Below, one piece after another: positions 8,329 to 16,805 of a stretch of 64,000 nucleotides of DNA. The stretch spans positions 124,001 through 188,000 of the forward strand of contig CAYULD010000003.1 of the NCBI GenBank assembly GCA_964445765.1. The letters run 5' to 3'. Source of the DNA: JANPLD01 sp964445765 (GTDB taxonomy: Bacteria > Pseudomonadota > Alphaproteobacteria > Rickettsiales > UBA8987). Position 1 is the first letter of the stretch, and each line of letters starts with the position of its first letter. The translations under genes and the position numbers were made by a program. Under the pieces are notes generated by a model. It was not told the origin of the DNA. It ran no database searches and worked only from the letters and a program-made list of their open reading frames with translations.

Positions 8329-9576
8329 ATGAATCTAAGTATTAAGAAAAAATTATTTGAAATTATAATTAATAATCAAAGCGAGATTGAAAATTGGTTT
8401 GCAAGCAAATATAACCAAAAATCTCCGCCATTTTATAGCTCTGTTGATATAAGGCATAGTGGCTATAAAATTGCACCAGTTGATACAAATTTATTTCCAG
8501 CAGGCTTTAATTTACTTTCTGAAAAGCAAACCGCAAACGCAACTTTGCAGGCTAAAGAATATTTTACAAAATTTTACCCAGCCGCTTCTAAAGTGCTGTT
8601 GATTGCAGAAAATCATACGAGAAATAAATTTTACTTAGAAAATGTTTTTGCCATTCAGAATATACTTAAAAATGCTGGGCTCAATGTAATTACCGCAAAG
8701 TTTAACTATGATGAGAATGATAAAATTTTAGAAACTGCCAATGGAAATAAAATTTTTTACCACCAAATTTTTAGAGAAAATGATATTATTTTCATTAATC
8801 AGAATGGCTTAGAAAAATTTATACCTGATGTTATTTTGGTTAATAATGATATGTCTTCTGGTGCTCCAGAGATATTAAAAAACCTTGCTCAGCCAGTTTT
8901 TCCGGCGATTGGAATGGGTTGGTATCAACGCAAGAAAACCAAGCATTTTGCTTCATATAATTTAATCGCAAGAGAATTTGCAGAAAAATTTGGGTTTGAT
9001 CCGTGGCTGATTTCCTCAGCATTCACCAAGTGTGAAAAAATAAATTTTAGAGAAAAAGAGGGCTTAGAATGTGTTGCTTTTAATGCCTCAGAGCTATTAC
9101 AAAAAATAAAAGCAAAATATGATGAATATCAAATTTCAGAAAAGCCATATTTATTCGTTAAGGCAAATAGTGGCACTTATGGAATGGGCATAATGGTTTT
9201 GAAAGAGCCTTCAGATATTTTAGAAATTAATAAAAAAGATCGCCATAGCTTAGATAAAATTAAAGAGGGTTTAGAAAATAGTGAGGTTATTATTCAAGAG
9301 GGCATACCCACTATTGATGAATTTCAAGGCAAAACCGCTGAGCCAATGATTTATTTAGTTAATGGCAATACAATTGGTTGCACTTATAGAATTAATAGTA
9401 ACCAAGATAAATTTGGTAATCTCAATTCAAAAGGTATGGAATTTTTTAGCTTTGATAGAGATTGCAATTCTGAAATTAATAAGAATTTACTTGATAGAGA
9501 AAATTCAATGGATTGCCCTGTGCAATCGCTAATTGCAAGGCTTGCAACTTTGGCGGCAAGTAAAGAGGGGGCATAG
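8329..9576 (+). CDS. gshA: Glutamate-cysteine ligase, proteobacterial GshA type
   Basis: Forms gamma-glutamylcysteine, the first step of glutathione synthesis. The protein (415 residues from the ATG at 8329) resembles the Acidithiobacillus/alphaproteobacterial ligase subfamily rather than the E. coli GshA fold. Features are FYSSVDIRHSGYKIAPVDTNLFPAGFN near the N-terminus, a central NNDMSSGAP, and an ATP-grasp-like KPYLFVKANSGTYGMGIMV. An upstream ATG at 8293 lies inside proB and is unlikely. It sits between proB and the membrane hydrolase gene, overlapping the latter by one base. Glutathione would serve the peroxidase and glutathione S-transferase in this window. Confidence 0.82.
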   Translation: MNLSIKKKLFEIIINNQSEIENWFASKYNQKSPPFYSSVDIRHSGYKIAPVDTNLFPAGFNLLSEKQTANATLQAKEYFTKFYPAASKVLLIAENHTRNKFYLENVFAIQNILKNAGLNVITAKFNYDENDKILETANGNKIFYHQIFRENDIIFINQNGLEKFIPDVILVNNDMSSGAPEILKNLAQPVFPAIGMGWYQRKKTKHFASYNLIAREFAEKFGFDPWLISSAFTKCEKINFREKEGLECVAFNASELLQKIKAKYDEYQISEKPYLFVKANSGTYGMGIMVLKEPSDILEINKKDRHSLDKIKEGLENSEVIIQEGIPTIDEFQGKTAEPMIYLVNGNTIGCTYRINSNQDKFGNLNSKGMEFFSFDRDCNSEINKNLLDRENSMDCPVQSLIARLATLAASKEGA

Positions 9577-10583
9577 TGGATCCCTTCTCTCACGGCTTTT
9601 TAGCAAGTATCGCCGCACAAAATATTTCTAAAAAAGAAAATGTAAAAAAAGCAACCATTTACGGCTTTTTAGCAGGTATTGCACCAGATTTAGATATTTT
9701 TATAAGATCCAAAACAGATACATTACTTGCGATTGAATTTCATAGGCATTTTACTCATTCAATCTTTTTTGTGCCAATTGGTGCTTTAATAGTTTCTGTT
9801 TTTTGGTGGTTAATATTTAGAAAAAATATTAAGTTTAAGTATGCATATTTATTTAGCTTTATAGGTATGTTTACCCACGGGCTTCTTGATGCTGCAACCT
9901 CATATGGAACAAGGCTTTATTGGCCATTATCTAATGAGCGAATTAGCTGGAGTATCATTTCAATTATTGATCCATTATTTACTATTCCAATAGCTATTTT
10001 AGTAATTTTTATTTTTTTCAATAACTCAATTAAATTAAAAATATTTTCCTTAATTTTTATTTTTTCCTATCTTTTTATTGGTTATATTCAACGCGAAAGA
10101 ATTGAAGGCAACATTGAAATTTTAGCGAAATCTCGTGGGCATCAAATCCAGCATTTAGAAGTTAAGCCAACAATTGGAAATAATATTTTATGGCGAACAA
10201 ATTATATATTTAATGATAAAATTTATATTGATGCAATTAGAAGTAACTGGCTTGGCGATATAAAAATTTATCAAGGTGAAAGCCTAAAATATACAAAGTT
10301 TCCAGACGATTTTAGTGATTTAGATAAAAATTCTGTTTTGTATAAAGATATTGAAAGATTTAATTTTTTCTCAAATAAATTTTTAGGCGTTAGGGAAGAT
10401 TTTCCAAATGTAATTATAGATGCAAGATACAGCATTTCTGCCAATTCTTCACAGCCAATGTGGGGTGTTATAATTGATAAAAAGCAACAGAATAATCACA
10501 CAATTTTCAAAAATTTTCCAAGAAATATTACAGATAAAAAAATAGCAATTTTCAAAAAGCAATTAAAAGGTGAAGATTTATAA
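9576..10583 (+). CDS. YdjM-type membrane-bound metal-dependent hydrolase (DUF457)
   Basis: Inner-membrane protein of the LexA-regulated/YdjM hydrolase family. The N-terminal MDPFSHGFLASIAA, GIAPDLD and HRHFTHS carry the conserved His/Asp set of the family. Four to five hydrophobic segments lie between residues 60 and 175, and a soluble C-terminal half follows. The GTG start overlaps the gshA stop by one base (TAGTG), indicating translational coupling. Its 3' end overlaps convergent lipB by six bases. The substrate is unknown. Confidence 0.75.
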   Translation: MDPFSHGFLASIAAQNISKKENVKKATIYGFLAGIAPDLDIFIRSKTDTLLAIEFHRHFTHSIFFVPIGALIVSVFWWLIFRKNIKFKYAYLFSFIGMFTHGLLDAATSYGTRLYWPLSNERISWSIISIIDPLFTIPIAILVIFIFFNNSIKLKIFSLIFIFSYLFIGYIQRERIEGNIEILAKSRGHQIQHLEVKPTIGNNILWRTNYIFNDKIYIDAIRSNWLGDIKIYQGESLKYTKFPDDFSDLDKNSVLYKDIERFNFFSNKFLGVREDFPNVIIDARYSISANSSQPMWGVIIDKKQQNNHTIFKNFPRNITDKKIAIFKKQLKGEDL

Positions 10584-11210
10584 AACTAAATTTCCAATTT
10601 TAAGATTTCTTAGAAATATTTCATCAAATTCTGTGGTTGAAATATTTATCCCTAATTCTTTTAGAGAAGTAACGCCAAATTCTGAAATTCCGCAGGGAAT
10701 TATCCCCTCAAAATGTTTTAAGTTGGGGTTAATATTTATTGATAAGCCGTGAAAAGAAACCCATTTACGAACCCGAATCCCTATTGCCCCAATTTTTTTC
10801 TCTAAGCCTTTTTTATCATAGCACCAAATACCAACTCTACCCTCTCTTATAAAGCCTTTTACGCCTATTTCTGCAAGGCTATCTATGGTTGAATTTTCAA
10901 TATCTTTAACAAATTGCCTTAAATCTGGTGTTTTGTAATGTTTTTTGAGATTTAACATCAAATAGCAAATTCTCTGTCCGGGACCGTGATAGGTATATTT
11001 TCCACCCCTTCCAACATTGAAAATCGGAAAGCCATTATCATCAATTAAATCTTCTGATTTTGCAGAAGTGCCAGCGGTATAAACTGGTTTATGCTCAAGA
11101 AGCCAAATTTCCTCAGAGTTTTTATTGTTGATAATATCTTCAACTCTTTGCTCCATATGCTTCAGAGCTTCTTGATAATCAACCACATTATTAGAAATTG
11201 TAACTTGCAT
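10578..11210 (-). CDS. lipB: Octanoyl-[acyl-carrier-protein]:protein octanoyltransferase
   Basis: Moves octanoate from ACP to lipoyl domains of 2-oxoacid dehydrogenases and the glycine cleavage H protein, before LipA inserts sulfur. Visible motifs are GRGGKYTYHGPGQRICY, KKIGAIGIRVRKWVSFHG with the active-site Lys, and FEGIIPCGI with the acyl-thioester Cys. I chose the ATG at 11210 (MQVTISNN, 210 residues) over a GTG at 11237, because the family start aligns there. It is convergent with the membrane hydrolase gene. Confidence 0.93.
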   Translation of the reverse strand: MQVTISNNVVDYQEALKHMEQRVEDIINNKNSEEIWLLEHKPVYTAGTSAKSEDLIDDNGFPIFNVGRGGKYTYHGPGQRICYLMLNLKKHYKTPDLRQFVKDIENSTIDSLAEIGVKGFIREGRVGIWCYDKKGLEKKIGAIGIRVRKWVSFHGLSININPNLKHFEGIIPCGISEFGVTSLKELGINISTTEFDEIFLRNLKIGNLVL

Positions 11211-11275
11211 ATTTATTAAAAATAAAGGGGCTGACACCTAATAACACTTTTTTTAGAATAGATTTTTGCTCTTAG

Positions 11276-11357
11276 GTCATTCTGAGCTTGAGCAAAGCGA
11301 AAGGGAAGGATCTAAAAAAATCAATATATTAGATTCTTCGCTTTGCTCAGAAGGACA
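11276..11357. repeat. Dispersed palindromic repeat, family A, copy 2
   Basis: It begins GTCATTCTGAGC and ends with the inverted form TTCGCTTTGCTCAGAAGGAC. An AT-rich loop separates the arms. It lies between the starts of lipB and the pncC gene end, and could terminate transcripts from either side. Confidence 0.75.
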
Positions 11358-11397
11358 TATTAGTCTAATATTATCTAATAATTCAAGAATTTTATTT

Positions 11398-11898
11398 TTA
11401 TTGAAAAGGAATATAATGTTTGTTGTTAATATATTCCAATATTATTTCTAGGGCTTTTTGGCTGGCTTGATTTCTAATTTCTGTTCTATTTCCGCTAAAA
11501 TTAAATTTATAAGCCTTATTTCTGCCGGTTAATTTTTCAGCAAGTGCAATATAAACAAGCCCTATTGGTTTATTCTCTGAGCCACCATTAGGCCCAGCAA
11601 TTCCAGTGATTGAAAGGGCGATAGTTGCATCTGATTTAGCCATTAAGCCATAAGACATTTCCTTTGCGGCCTCTTCAGAAACAGCCCCAAATTTTTCTAA
11701 TGTTTCAAGTTTTACATCTAAAAATTTATGTTTTGAGGCGTTGCTGTAAGAAATAATTGCCATATCAAAAACTTCAGAAGCCCCTGATAAACTGGTGATT
11801 TCTGATGCAACTAAACCCCCGGTGCAACTTTCTGCGGTTGCAATTTTTACTGATTTTAATTTAGCCTTTTCTATTATTTCTTTAACTATTTTTTCCAT
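11398..11898 (-). CDS. pncC: CinA C-terminal-domain nicotinamide-nucleotide amidase
   Basis: Deamidates NMN to nicotinate mononucleotide in NAD recycling. The protein is only the CinA C-terminal domain (166 residues), with KIATAESCTGGLVASEITS, SYSNASKHKFLDV, GAVSEEAAKEMS and ALSITGIAGPNGGSENKPIGLVYIAL, the family's active-site segments. The N-terminal molybdopterin-like COG1058 domain of full-length CinA is absent; stand-alone forms are common in proteobacteria. It is transcribed away from dapD. Confidence 0.9.
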   Translation of the reverse strand: MEKIVKEIIEKAKLKSVKIATAESCTGGLVASEITSLSGASEVFDMAIISYSNASKHKFLDVKLETLEKFGAVSEEAAKEMSYGLMAKSDATIALSITGIAGPNGGSENKPIGLVYIALAEKLTGRNKAYKFNFSGNRTEIRNQASQKALEIILEYINNKHYIPFQ

Positions 11899-11988
11899 AA
11901 GTTTTATTATTTACTTGTTAGTTTCTTGGTTGCATAGTTTATTTAATTTCTATAAAACCCCAATCCAAATAAACTAATATTTCAGAAA

Positions 11989-12825
11989 ATGGATAGACTT
12001 AAATCAATTATTGAAAAATCTTGGGATGAAAGAGATGGAATAAACCTTCAAACTAAAGGTGAAGTTAGAGAAAGCGTTGAAGAAACTCTTTCACTACTTG
12101 ATAAAGGCGTTATTAGAGTTTGTGATAAAATTGGTGCGGATTGGCAGGTTAACCAATGGGTAAAGAAAGGGATTTTATTATCATTTCGCCTTAATGATAA
12201 CAGCCTTATGCCAAGTGGCACTTATTATGGAAATCATCAGGCGAGTTATTTTGATAAAGTTCCCCTAAAATTTAATGGCTGGAGTGAGCAAGATTTCAGA
12301 AATGCTGGTTTTAGGGCAGTTCCGGGTGCGGTGGTTCGTAAATCTGCATATATTGGTAAAGGCGTCGTATTAATGCCTTCTTTTGTAAATTTAGGTGCAA
12401 ATGTCGGTGATGGAACAATGGTGGATACTTGGGCAACTGTTGGTTCTTGTGCACAAATTGGTAAAAATTGTCATATTTCAGGTGGTGCTGGAATTGGCGG
12501 AGTGCTTGAGCCTCTTCAAGCAAACCCAGTTATTATTGAAGATAATTGCTTTATTGGTGCTAGAAGTGAAGTTGCTGAAGGTGTTATAGTTGGCGAAGGA
12601 TCAGTGCTTTCAATGGGCGTATATTTAGGTGCATCAACAAAAATTATTGATAGGGAAACTGGTGAAATATTCTATGGAAAAGTTCCGCCATATTCAGTGG
12701 TAGTTGCTGGCAGTTTACCTTCCAAAAATCCAAATTCACCTGCATTATATTGTGCAGTAATTGTTAAAAGAGTTGATGAAAAAACCCGCAGTAAAACTGG
12801 TATTAATGAATTACTGAGGGATTAG
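11989..12825 (+). CDS. dapD: 2,3,4,5-tetrahydropyridine-2,6-dicarboxylate N-succinyltransferase
   Basis: Succinyl-CoA-dependent step of lysine and diaminopimelate synthesis. At 278 residues it has the family length. An N-terminal helical domain has the typical WQVNQWVKKGILLSFRLND, and a left-handed beta-helix shows hexapeptide repeats GAVVRKSAYIGKGVVLMPSF and IGGVLEPLQANPVIIEDNC. A C-terminal YGKVPPYSVVVAGSLPSK follows. dapB is also in this window (27714), so the succinylase branch of the pathway is supported. A run of short repeats follows. Confidence 0.95.
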   Translation: MDRLKSIIEKSWDERDGINLQTKGEVRESVEETLSLLDKGVIRVCDKIGADWQVNQWVKKGILLSFRLNDNSLMPSGTYYGNHQASYFDKVPLKFNGWSEQDFRNAGFRAVPGAVVRKSAYIGKGVVLMPSFVNLGANVGDGTMVDTWATVGSCAQIGKNCHISGGAGIGGVLEPLQANPVIIEDNCFIGARSEVAEGVIVGEGSVLSMGVYLGASTKIIDRETGEIFYGKVPPYSVVVAGSLPSKNPNSPALYCAVIVKRVDEKTRSKTGINELLRD

Positions 12826-12932
12826 GTTTTAGGTTCTAGGTTTTAGGGAAGAAGTAAACTAGAAGCTGGAACTTGATTCAGAATATACTCAAAAAATTTC
12901 CTCTACCTCTGGGATAGGGGAGGGTGAGGGCA
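12826..12932. repeat. TAGG-type G-rich tract plus CCTCT…AGGGTGAGGG repeat
   Basis: Directly after dapD comes GGTTTTAGGTTCTAGG, a degenerate telomere-like G-rich tract. At 12899-12932, CCTCTACCTCTGGGATAGGGG is followed by AGGGTGAGGGC, a partial copy of the palindromic family that also entered the helicase gene at 58281. No open reading frame is present. Confidence 0.6.
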
Positions 12933-12948
12933 AAGGCAAAGAAAAAAT

Positions 12949-13707
12949 ATGCAAAGCACAATTGAAAAACAAGATTTTGGCAGATTTTTAATCTTAGGGA
13001 TTGGCTTTTTGATTTTATTTTTGGCAAATATTTTCTTAATCCTAAATGCTAATTTTGAATATAATTTTTGGATTTTAATTCCGCTATTATTTGTTAGTAT
13101 TTACCTTGCGGATTTCACCTCTGGAATTTTACATTTTATCGTAGATTTTACTCCTTGCAAAAAAGGTGTTGGCTTAGATAGGCTTTTTTATTTTGAAGAC
13201 AAAAGAGATAGTGATGAATATCGCAATTTGAGACTACAAGTGATGAAAAAAGCCGGCGTATTTCAGCATTTCGTTTACTTTTTTAAGCACCATCATTTAG
13301 TTAGCCCTGCAAATATTGCTCGCAGAAGTGCTTTTACAACTTTTCTTCCAACAATTCCAATTAGTTCTGGATATTTGTTTATAAATTTAATCTTACTTTT
13401 ATCAGGCTTTAATTTGCCAAATTTAACTATGCTATTTTTTCTTACAGGCTTTATAGTTTTATTTGCACAATATTTTCATTCTTGCACACATGGCAGAAAA
13501 TATGTGCCACTAATTGTAAAATTTTTACAAAATATTGGTTTAATTCTAACTGTTAAAAAACATATTTTGCACCATAAAGACCCCACAAAATATTTTTGTT
13601 TTGTTAATGGCTGGGCGGATCCCGCGGTGAATTTTATAACTTCTAAATTAGTAAATTTAGGTATATATAGCAATGCAGGCCTATCTGCACCTGAGAAAGA
13701 ATTTTAA
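12949..13707 (+). CDS. CarF/PEDS1 (Kua/TMEM189)-family lipid desaturase
   Basis: Integral-membrane protein with hydrophobic segments at about 13-33, 40-58, 130-153 and 158-176. The family's His-rich motifs are in order: LADFTSGILHFIVD (H62), FQHFVYFFKHHH (H107, H114-116), YFHSCTHGRK (H177, H181) and KKHILHHKDPTKYFCFVNGWAD (H205, H208, H209). These match the plasmanylethanolamine desaturase domain (PF10520), whose bacterial member CarF makes the vinyl-ether bond of plasmalogens and acts in the singlet-oxygen response of Myxococcus. Function here is inferred from family; whether this organism has ether lipids is not shown by the window. argS follows after 12 bp. Confidence 0.8.
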   Translation: MQSTIEKQDFGRFLILGIGFLILFLANIFLILNANFEYNFWILIPLLFVSIYLADFTSGILHFIVDFTPCKKGVGLDRLFYFEDKRDSDEYRNLRLQVMKKAGVFQHFVYFFKHHHLVSPANIARRSAFTTFLPTIPISSGYLFINLILLLSGFNLPNLTMLFFLTGFIVLFAQYFHSCTHGRKYVPLIVKFLQNIGLILTVKKHILHHKDPTKYFCFVNGWADPAVNFITSKLVNLGIYSNAGLSAPEKEF

Positions 13708-13719
13708 TTTTTTTATAAG

Positions 13720-15453
13720 ATGAATATTTATAATTTATTTAAGGATAAAATTTTTGAGGTTACAAAGCTCAGCTTTTCTGAATTAGCTGATAATAATTTC
13801 TATCAAAATTTTATCGTTGAAGCCCCAAAAGAAGCAAAATTTGGTGATTTATCAACTAATATTGCGATGGTTTTAGCTAAACCACTTTCCAAAAAACCGC
13901 TAGAAATTGCAAATATTTTAATAGAAAAATTAAAAAATTTAGAATTTGTTTCTAAATGTGAAATTGCAGCTGCCGGCTTTATAAATATATCTTTAAGTAA
14001 TAAAATTTATTACCAAATTTTATCTGAAATATTAAAGCAGAAAAATGATTTTGGAAAATCTAACTTAGGTAAAAATCTTAGTGTAAATCTTGAATTTCTA
14101 TCAGCTAACCCAACTGGGCCAATGCATATAGGCCACGCTAGAAACGCCGTTGTTGGCGATGTTCTTGCAAATATTTTGATGGCAACTGGTTATAAAGTTA
14201 CAAAAGAATATTATGTGAATGATGCAGGCGGACAAATTGAAGTTTTAGCTAAATCTGCTTTTTTAAGGTATAAAGAAAAACTCGGCATAAATATTGGTGA
14301 AATTCCTAAAGGTTTATATCCGGGGGAATATTTAATTGAAGTTGCTGAGAAATTTATTGAAAAATATGGCGATAAATTTCTTAATGATGAATATTATCCG
14401 CAGGAATTAAAAGAGTTTGCAACCTCTGAAATGTTAATGCTGATTAAAAAAGATTTAGCAAATCTTGGCGTTAATTTTGATATATGGTCATCAGAAAAAA
14501 AGCTCTATGATGATAAAAAACTTGAGGAGTCCCTCGCTTATCTTCAAAATCAAAACTTACTATATCGTGGTATATTAGAAGCCCCAAAAGGCAAGCCCAT
14601 TGAAGATTACGAGCCTAGAGAGCAATTATTATTCAAAGCAAAAGAATATGGTGATGATACTGATAGACCATTACAAAAATCAGATGGCACATATACTTAT
14701 TTTTCAGGTGATATAGCTTATCATTTTGATAAAATTTCTCGTGGTTTTGAAAAATTATTTTTGGTTTTAGGGGCAGATCACGCAGGTTATGTTAAAAGGC
14801 TATCAGCTGTTGTTTCTGCACTTTCAAATAAGAAAACTGAAATAAAAATTTTGCTTTCTCAGCTAGTTAAGGTGGTTGAAAACGGCTTGCCAGTTAAAAT
14901 GTCTAAACGAGCAGGTAATTTTATTACAATGTCTGAAGTTTTAGAAAAAGTTGGTAAAGATGTTCTTCGCTTTATAATGCTTACTAAAAAATCGGATACT
15001 CAATTAGATTTTGACTTGGCAAAAGTTTTGGAAACCTCAAAAGATAATCCAGTTTTTTATGTGCAATATGCATATGCAAGAATAAATTCTGTAAAAAGAA
15101 AATTCCAAGAAATTTTTAATGATGATTTTGAAAATTCTAAAATTAATTTAGAAAATTTAGGGCTTTTAACTCATAATCTTGAAATTTCGCTTATTAAAAA
15201 ATTATCTGACTACCCCAAGATTCTTGAGCTTTCATCTATACATTCTGAGCCTCACAGAATAACTTTTTACCTCTATGAGCTTGCGAGTGATTTCCATCAA
15301 TTATGGAATGTTGGTAAAGATGAAAATATTAATTTTGTTGATGAAAATAATAAAAATCTTTCAATCGCAAGGCTTAAATTAATATCTGCCGTTCAAATAA
15401 CCATAAGAAACGCTCTTAATATTTTGGGAGTAACGCCAGTTGAAAAAATGTAA
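13720..15453 (+). CDS. argS: Arginyl-tRNA synthetase
   Basis: Class I synthetase charging tRNA-Arg, 577 residues. The N-terminal Add1 domain covers about residues 1-115. The HIGH motif is at 136-139 (SANPTGPMHIGHARNAVVGD) and KMSK at about 394-397 (PVKMSKRAGNF). A DALR anticodon-binding domain ends the protein (FYLYELASDFHQLWN … ITIRNALNILGVTPVEKM). It is flanked by the desaturase upstream and the SPOR protein about 100 bp downstream. Confidence 0.97.
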   Translation: MNIYNLFKDKIFEVTKLSFSELADNNFYQNFIVEAPKEAKFGDLSTNIAMVLAKPLSKKPLEIANILIEKLKNLEFVSKCEIAAAGFINISLSNKIYYQILSEILKQKNDFGKSNLGKNLSVNLEFLSANPTGPMHIGHARNAVVGDVLANILMATGYKVTKEYYVNDAGGQIEVLAKSAFLRYKEKLGINIGEIPKGLYPGEYLIEVAEKFIEKYGDKFLNDEYYPQELKEFATSEMLMLIKKDLANLGVNFDIWSSEKKLYDDKKLEESLAYLQNQNLLYRGILEAPKGKPIEDYEPREQLLFKAKEYGDDTDRPLQKSDGTYTYFSGDIAYHFDKISRGFEKLFLVLGADHAGYVKRLSAVVSALSNKKTEIKILLSQLVKVVENGLPVKMSKRAGNFITMSEVLEKVGKDVLRFIMLTKKSDTQLDFDLAKVLETSKDNPVFYVQYAYARINSVKRKFQEIFNDDFENSKINLENLGLLTHNLEISLIKKLSDYPKILELSSIHSEPHRITFYLYELASDFHQLWNVGKDENINFVDENNKNLSIARLKLISAVQITIRNALNILGVTPVEKM

Positions 15454-15554
15454 CTTAGTAAAATTTACCTTAAGATTTTCTAAAAAAGCATTTTTTTACT
15501 TTCATTATTTTCTTATTCAATTTAACCTACAAGCTAGAACCAAAAATTTTCTTT

Positions 15555-16496
15555 ATGGATAAAAGACCATCAAACCTAGATGAAGAACAAAAATCAGGCT
15601 CTATATTGCTTCCATTATTTGCATTTGTTGCGCTTGGCCTATTTTTAACATTATGCTGGTATGCCTATAATTACTATATAAACTCTCAAAAAGCGGATGG
15701 TGTTTATTACATAAAAGCTGATAAATCTGCTTTCAAAGTTAAGCCAACTGAGCCGGGTGGAATGGAAATTAGCAATCAAGATAAGCAAATTTTCAACGCT
15801 ATGAAAGGCGATTCTGAAAATATTGATGGTGAAGTTAATATCGTTGAAAATTCTCAAGAAGAAGTTGTAAAAATCAATCTTCCAGATGAAAATAAATCTA
15901 ACTTAGAAGATGGTGGCTTAGTTTCTGCGGTTGAAAGTGAAGTTAAGAAAATTGAAAATAATCTTGATGAAAAAGATAAAAAGAAACTTGAAGTTATTCA
16001 AAAAGAAAATGAAAAACTTATTAATGAAGCTAAGCAAATTGCTGAGGCTAAACCTAATCAGGATATAAAATTAATTGAGCAAAAACAAACGGAAGAAATT
16101 TCTAAAAAAGAAATTGTTCAAGAAAAAGTTGAAACGAAAATCAATGCTGAGAAAAAAGTTGAAAGCATATCTAACTCTGAAGATTCCTCAACGGGTGTTA
16201 ACAAAACAACCATTGCACTAAAAAGCTCTAGTAAAGAAGCAGTTGGTGGCAAGGGCTTTTATGTGCAAATTAGCTCTCACAGGTCAATTTCTGATTTAGA
16301 AAATGGCTGGAATAGATTCCTCAAAAAAATTCCAAATGGCAATGATGGTAAAGCCAAAAATATTTCTGAAGCAATGGTTAATGGTGCAAAATATTTCCGC
16401 TTAAGTTTTGGCCCTTATACACAGAAATCTGAAGCTGTTTCAAAATGCACCGCTCTAAAATCTAAAGGTCAAGATTGCTTAATTCAGGTATATTAG
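15555..16496 (+). CDS. SPOR-domain cell-envelope protein
   Basis: A bitopic inner-membrane protein: a short cytoplasmic tail, a transmembrane helix at about residues 18-38, then a long Lys/Glu-rich, probably coiled-coil periplasmic linker (about 85-225). The C-terminal SPOR domain (about 232-313) contains GFYVQISSHRS, YFRLSFGPYTQKSEAVSKCTALKSKGQDCLIQVY. SPOR domains bind denuded glycan strands at division septa. In alphaproteobacteria a gene of this type often follows argS, which supports the call. The exact division role is unknown. Confidence 0.85.
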   Translation: MDKRPSNLDEEQKSGSILLPLFAFVALGLFLTLCWYAYNYYINSQKADGVYYIKADKSAFKVKPTEPGGMEISNQDKQIFNAMKGDSENIDGEVNIVENSQEEVVKINLPDENKSNLEDGGLVSAVESEVKKIENNLDEKDKKKLEVIQKENEKLINEAKQIAEAKPNQDIKLIEQKQTEEISKKEIVQEKVETKINAEKKVESISNSEDSSTGVNKTTIALKSSSKEAVGGKGFYVQISSHRSISDLENGWNRFLKKIPNGNDGKAKNISEAMVNGAKYFRLSFGPYTQKSEAVSKCTALKSKGQDCLIQVY

Positions 16497-16805
16497 TATT
16501 TAGATCTTTTTTATAATTTATAGATTTATTAAAGGTGTTTTGATTTTTAATTATGCCTTTAGTTTTTTCGAAAAGAAAAGCAGAAGTTTATAATTGCTTC
16601 TTTACAATTCTACTTATACGCATTCTAAGTCATATAAATAATAACAAAAAATAGTTTTATATTATAATTTTTTCTATGCTGAGATATAATTTATCTTAGT
16701 TGCCTAAAGGCATATAGGTATTTTAATAAATATATGAACTATAGAATATATTATTTTGTTTTACCTTATAAAGCACCTAAGTTTTCAAAATAAAAGAACA
16801 TTTAC
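16497..16805. other. AT-rich intergenic stretch between convergent genes
   Basis: About 309 bases between the 3' ends of the SPOR gene and the HlyD-family gene. I see no open frame, RNA gene or dispersed repeat. There are several T-rich runs but no strong GC-hairpin terminator. A short GCCTAAAGGC palindrome lies near 16701. Confidence 0.5.
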
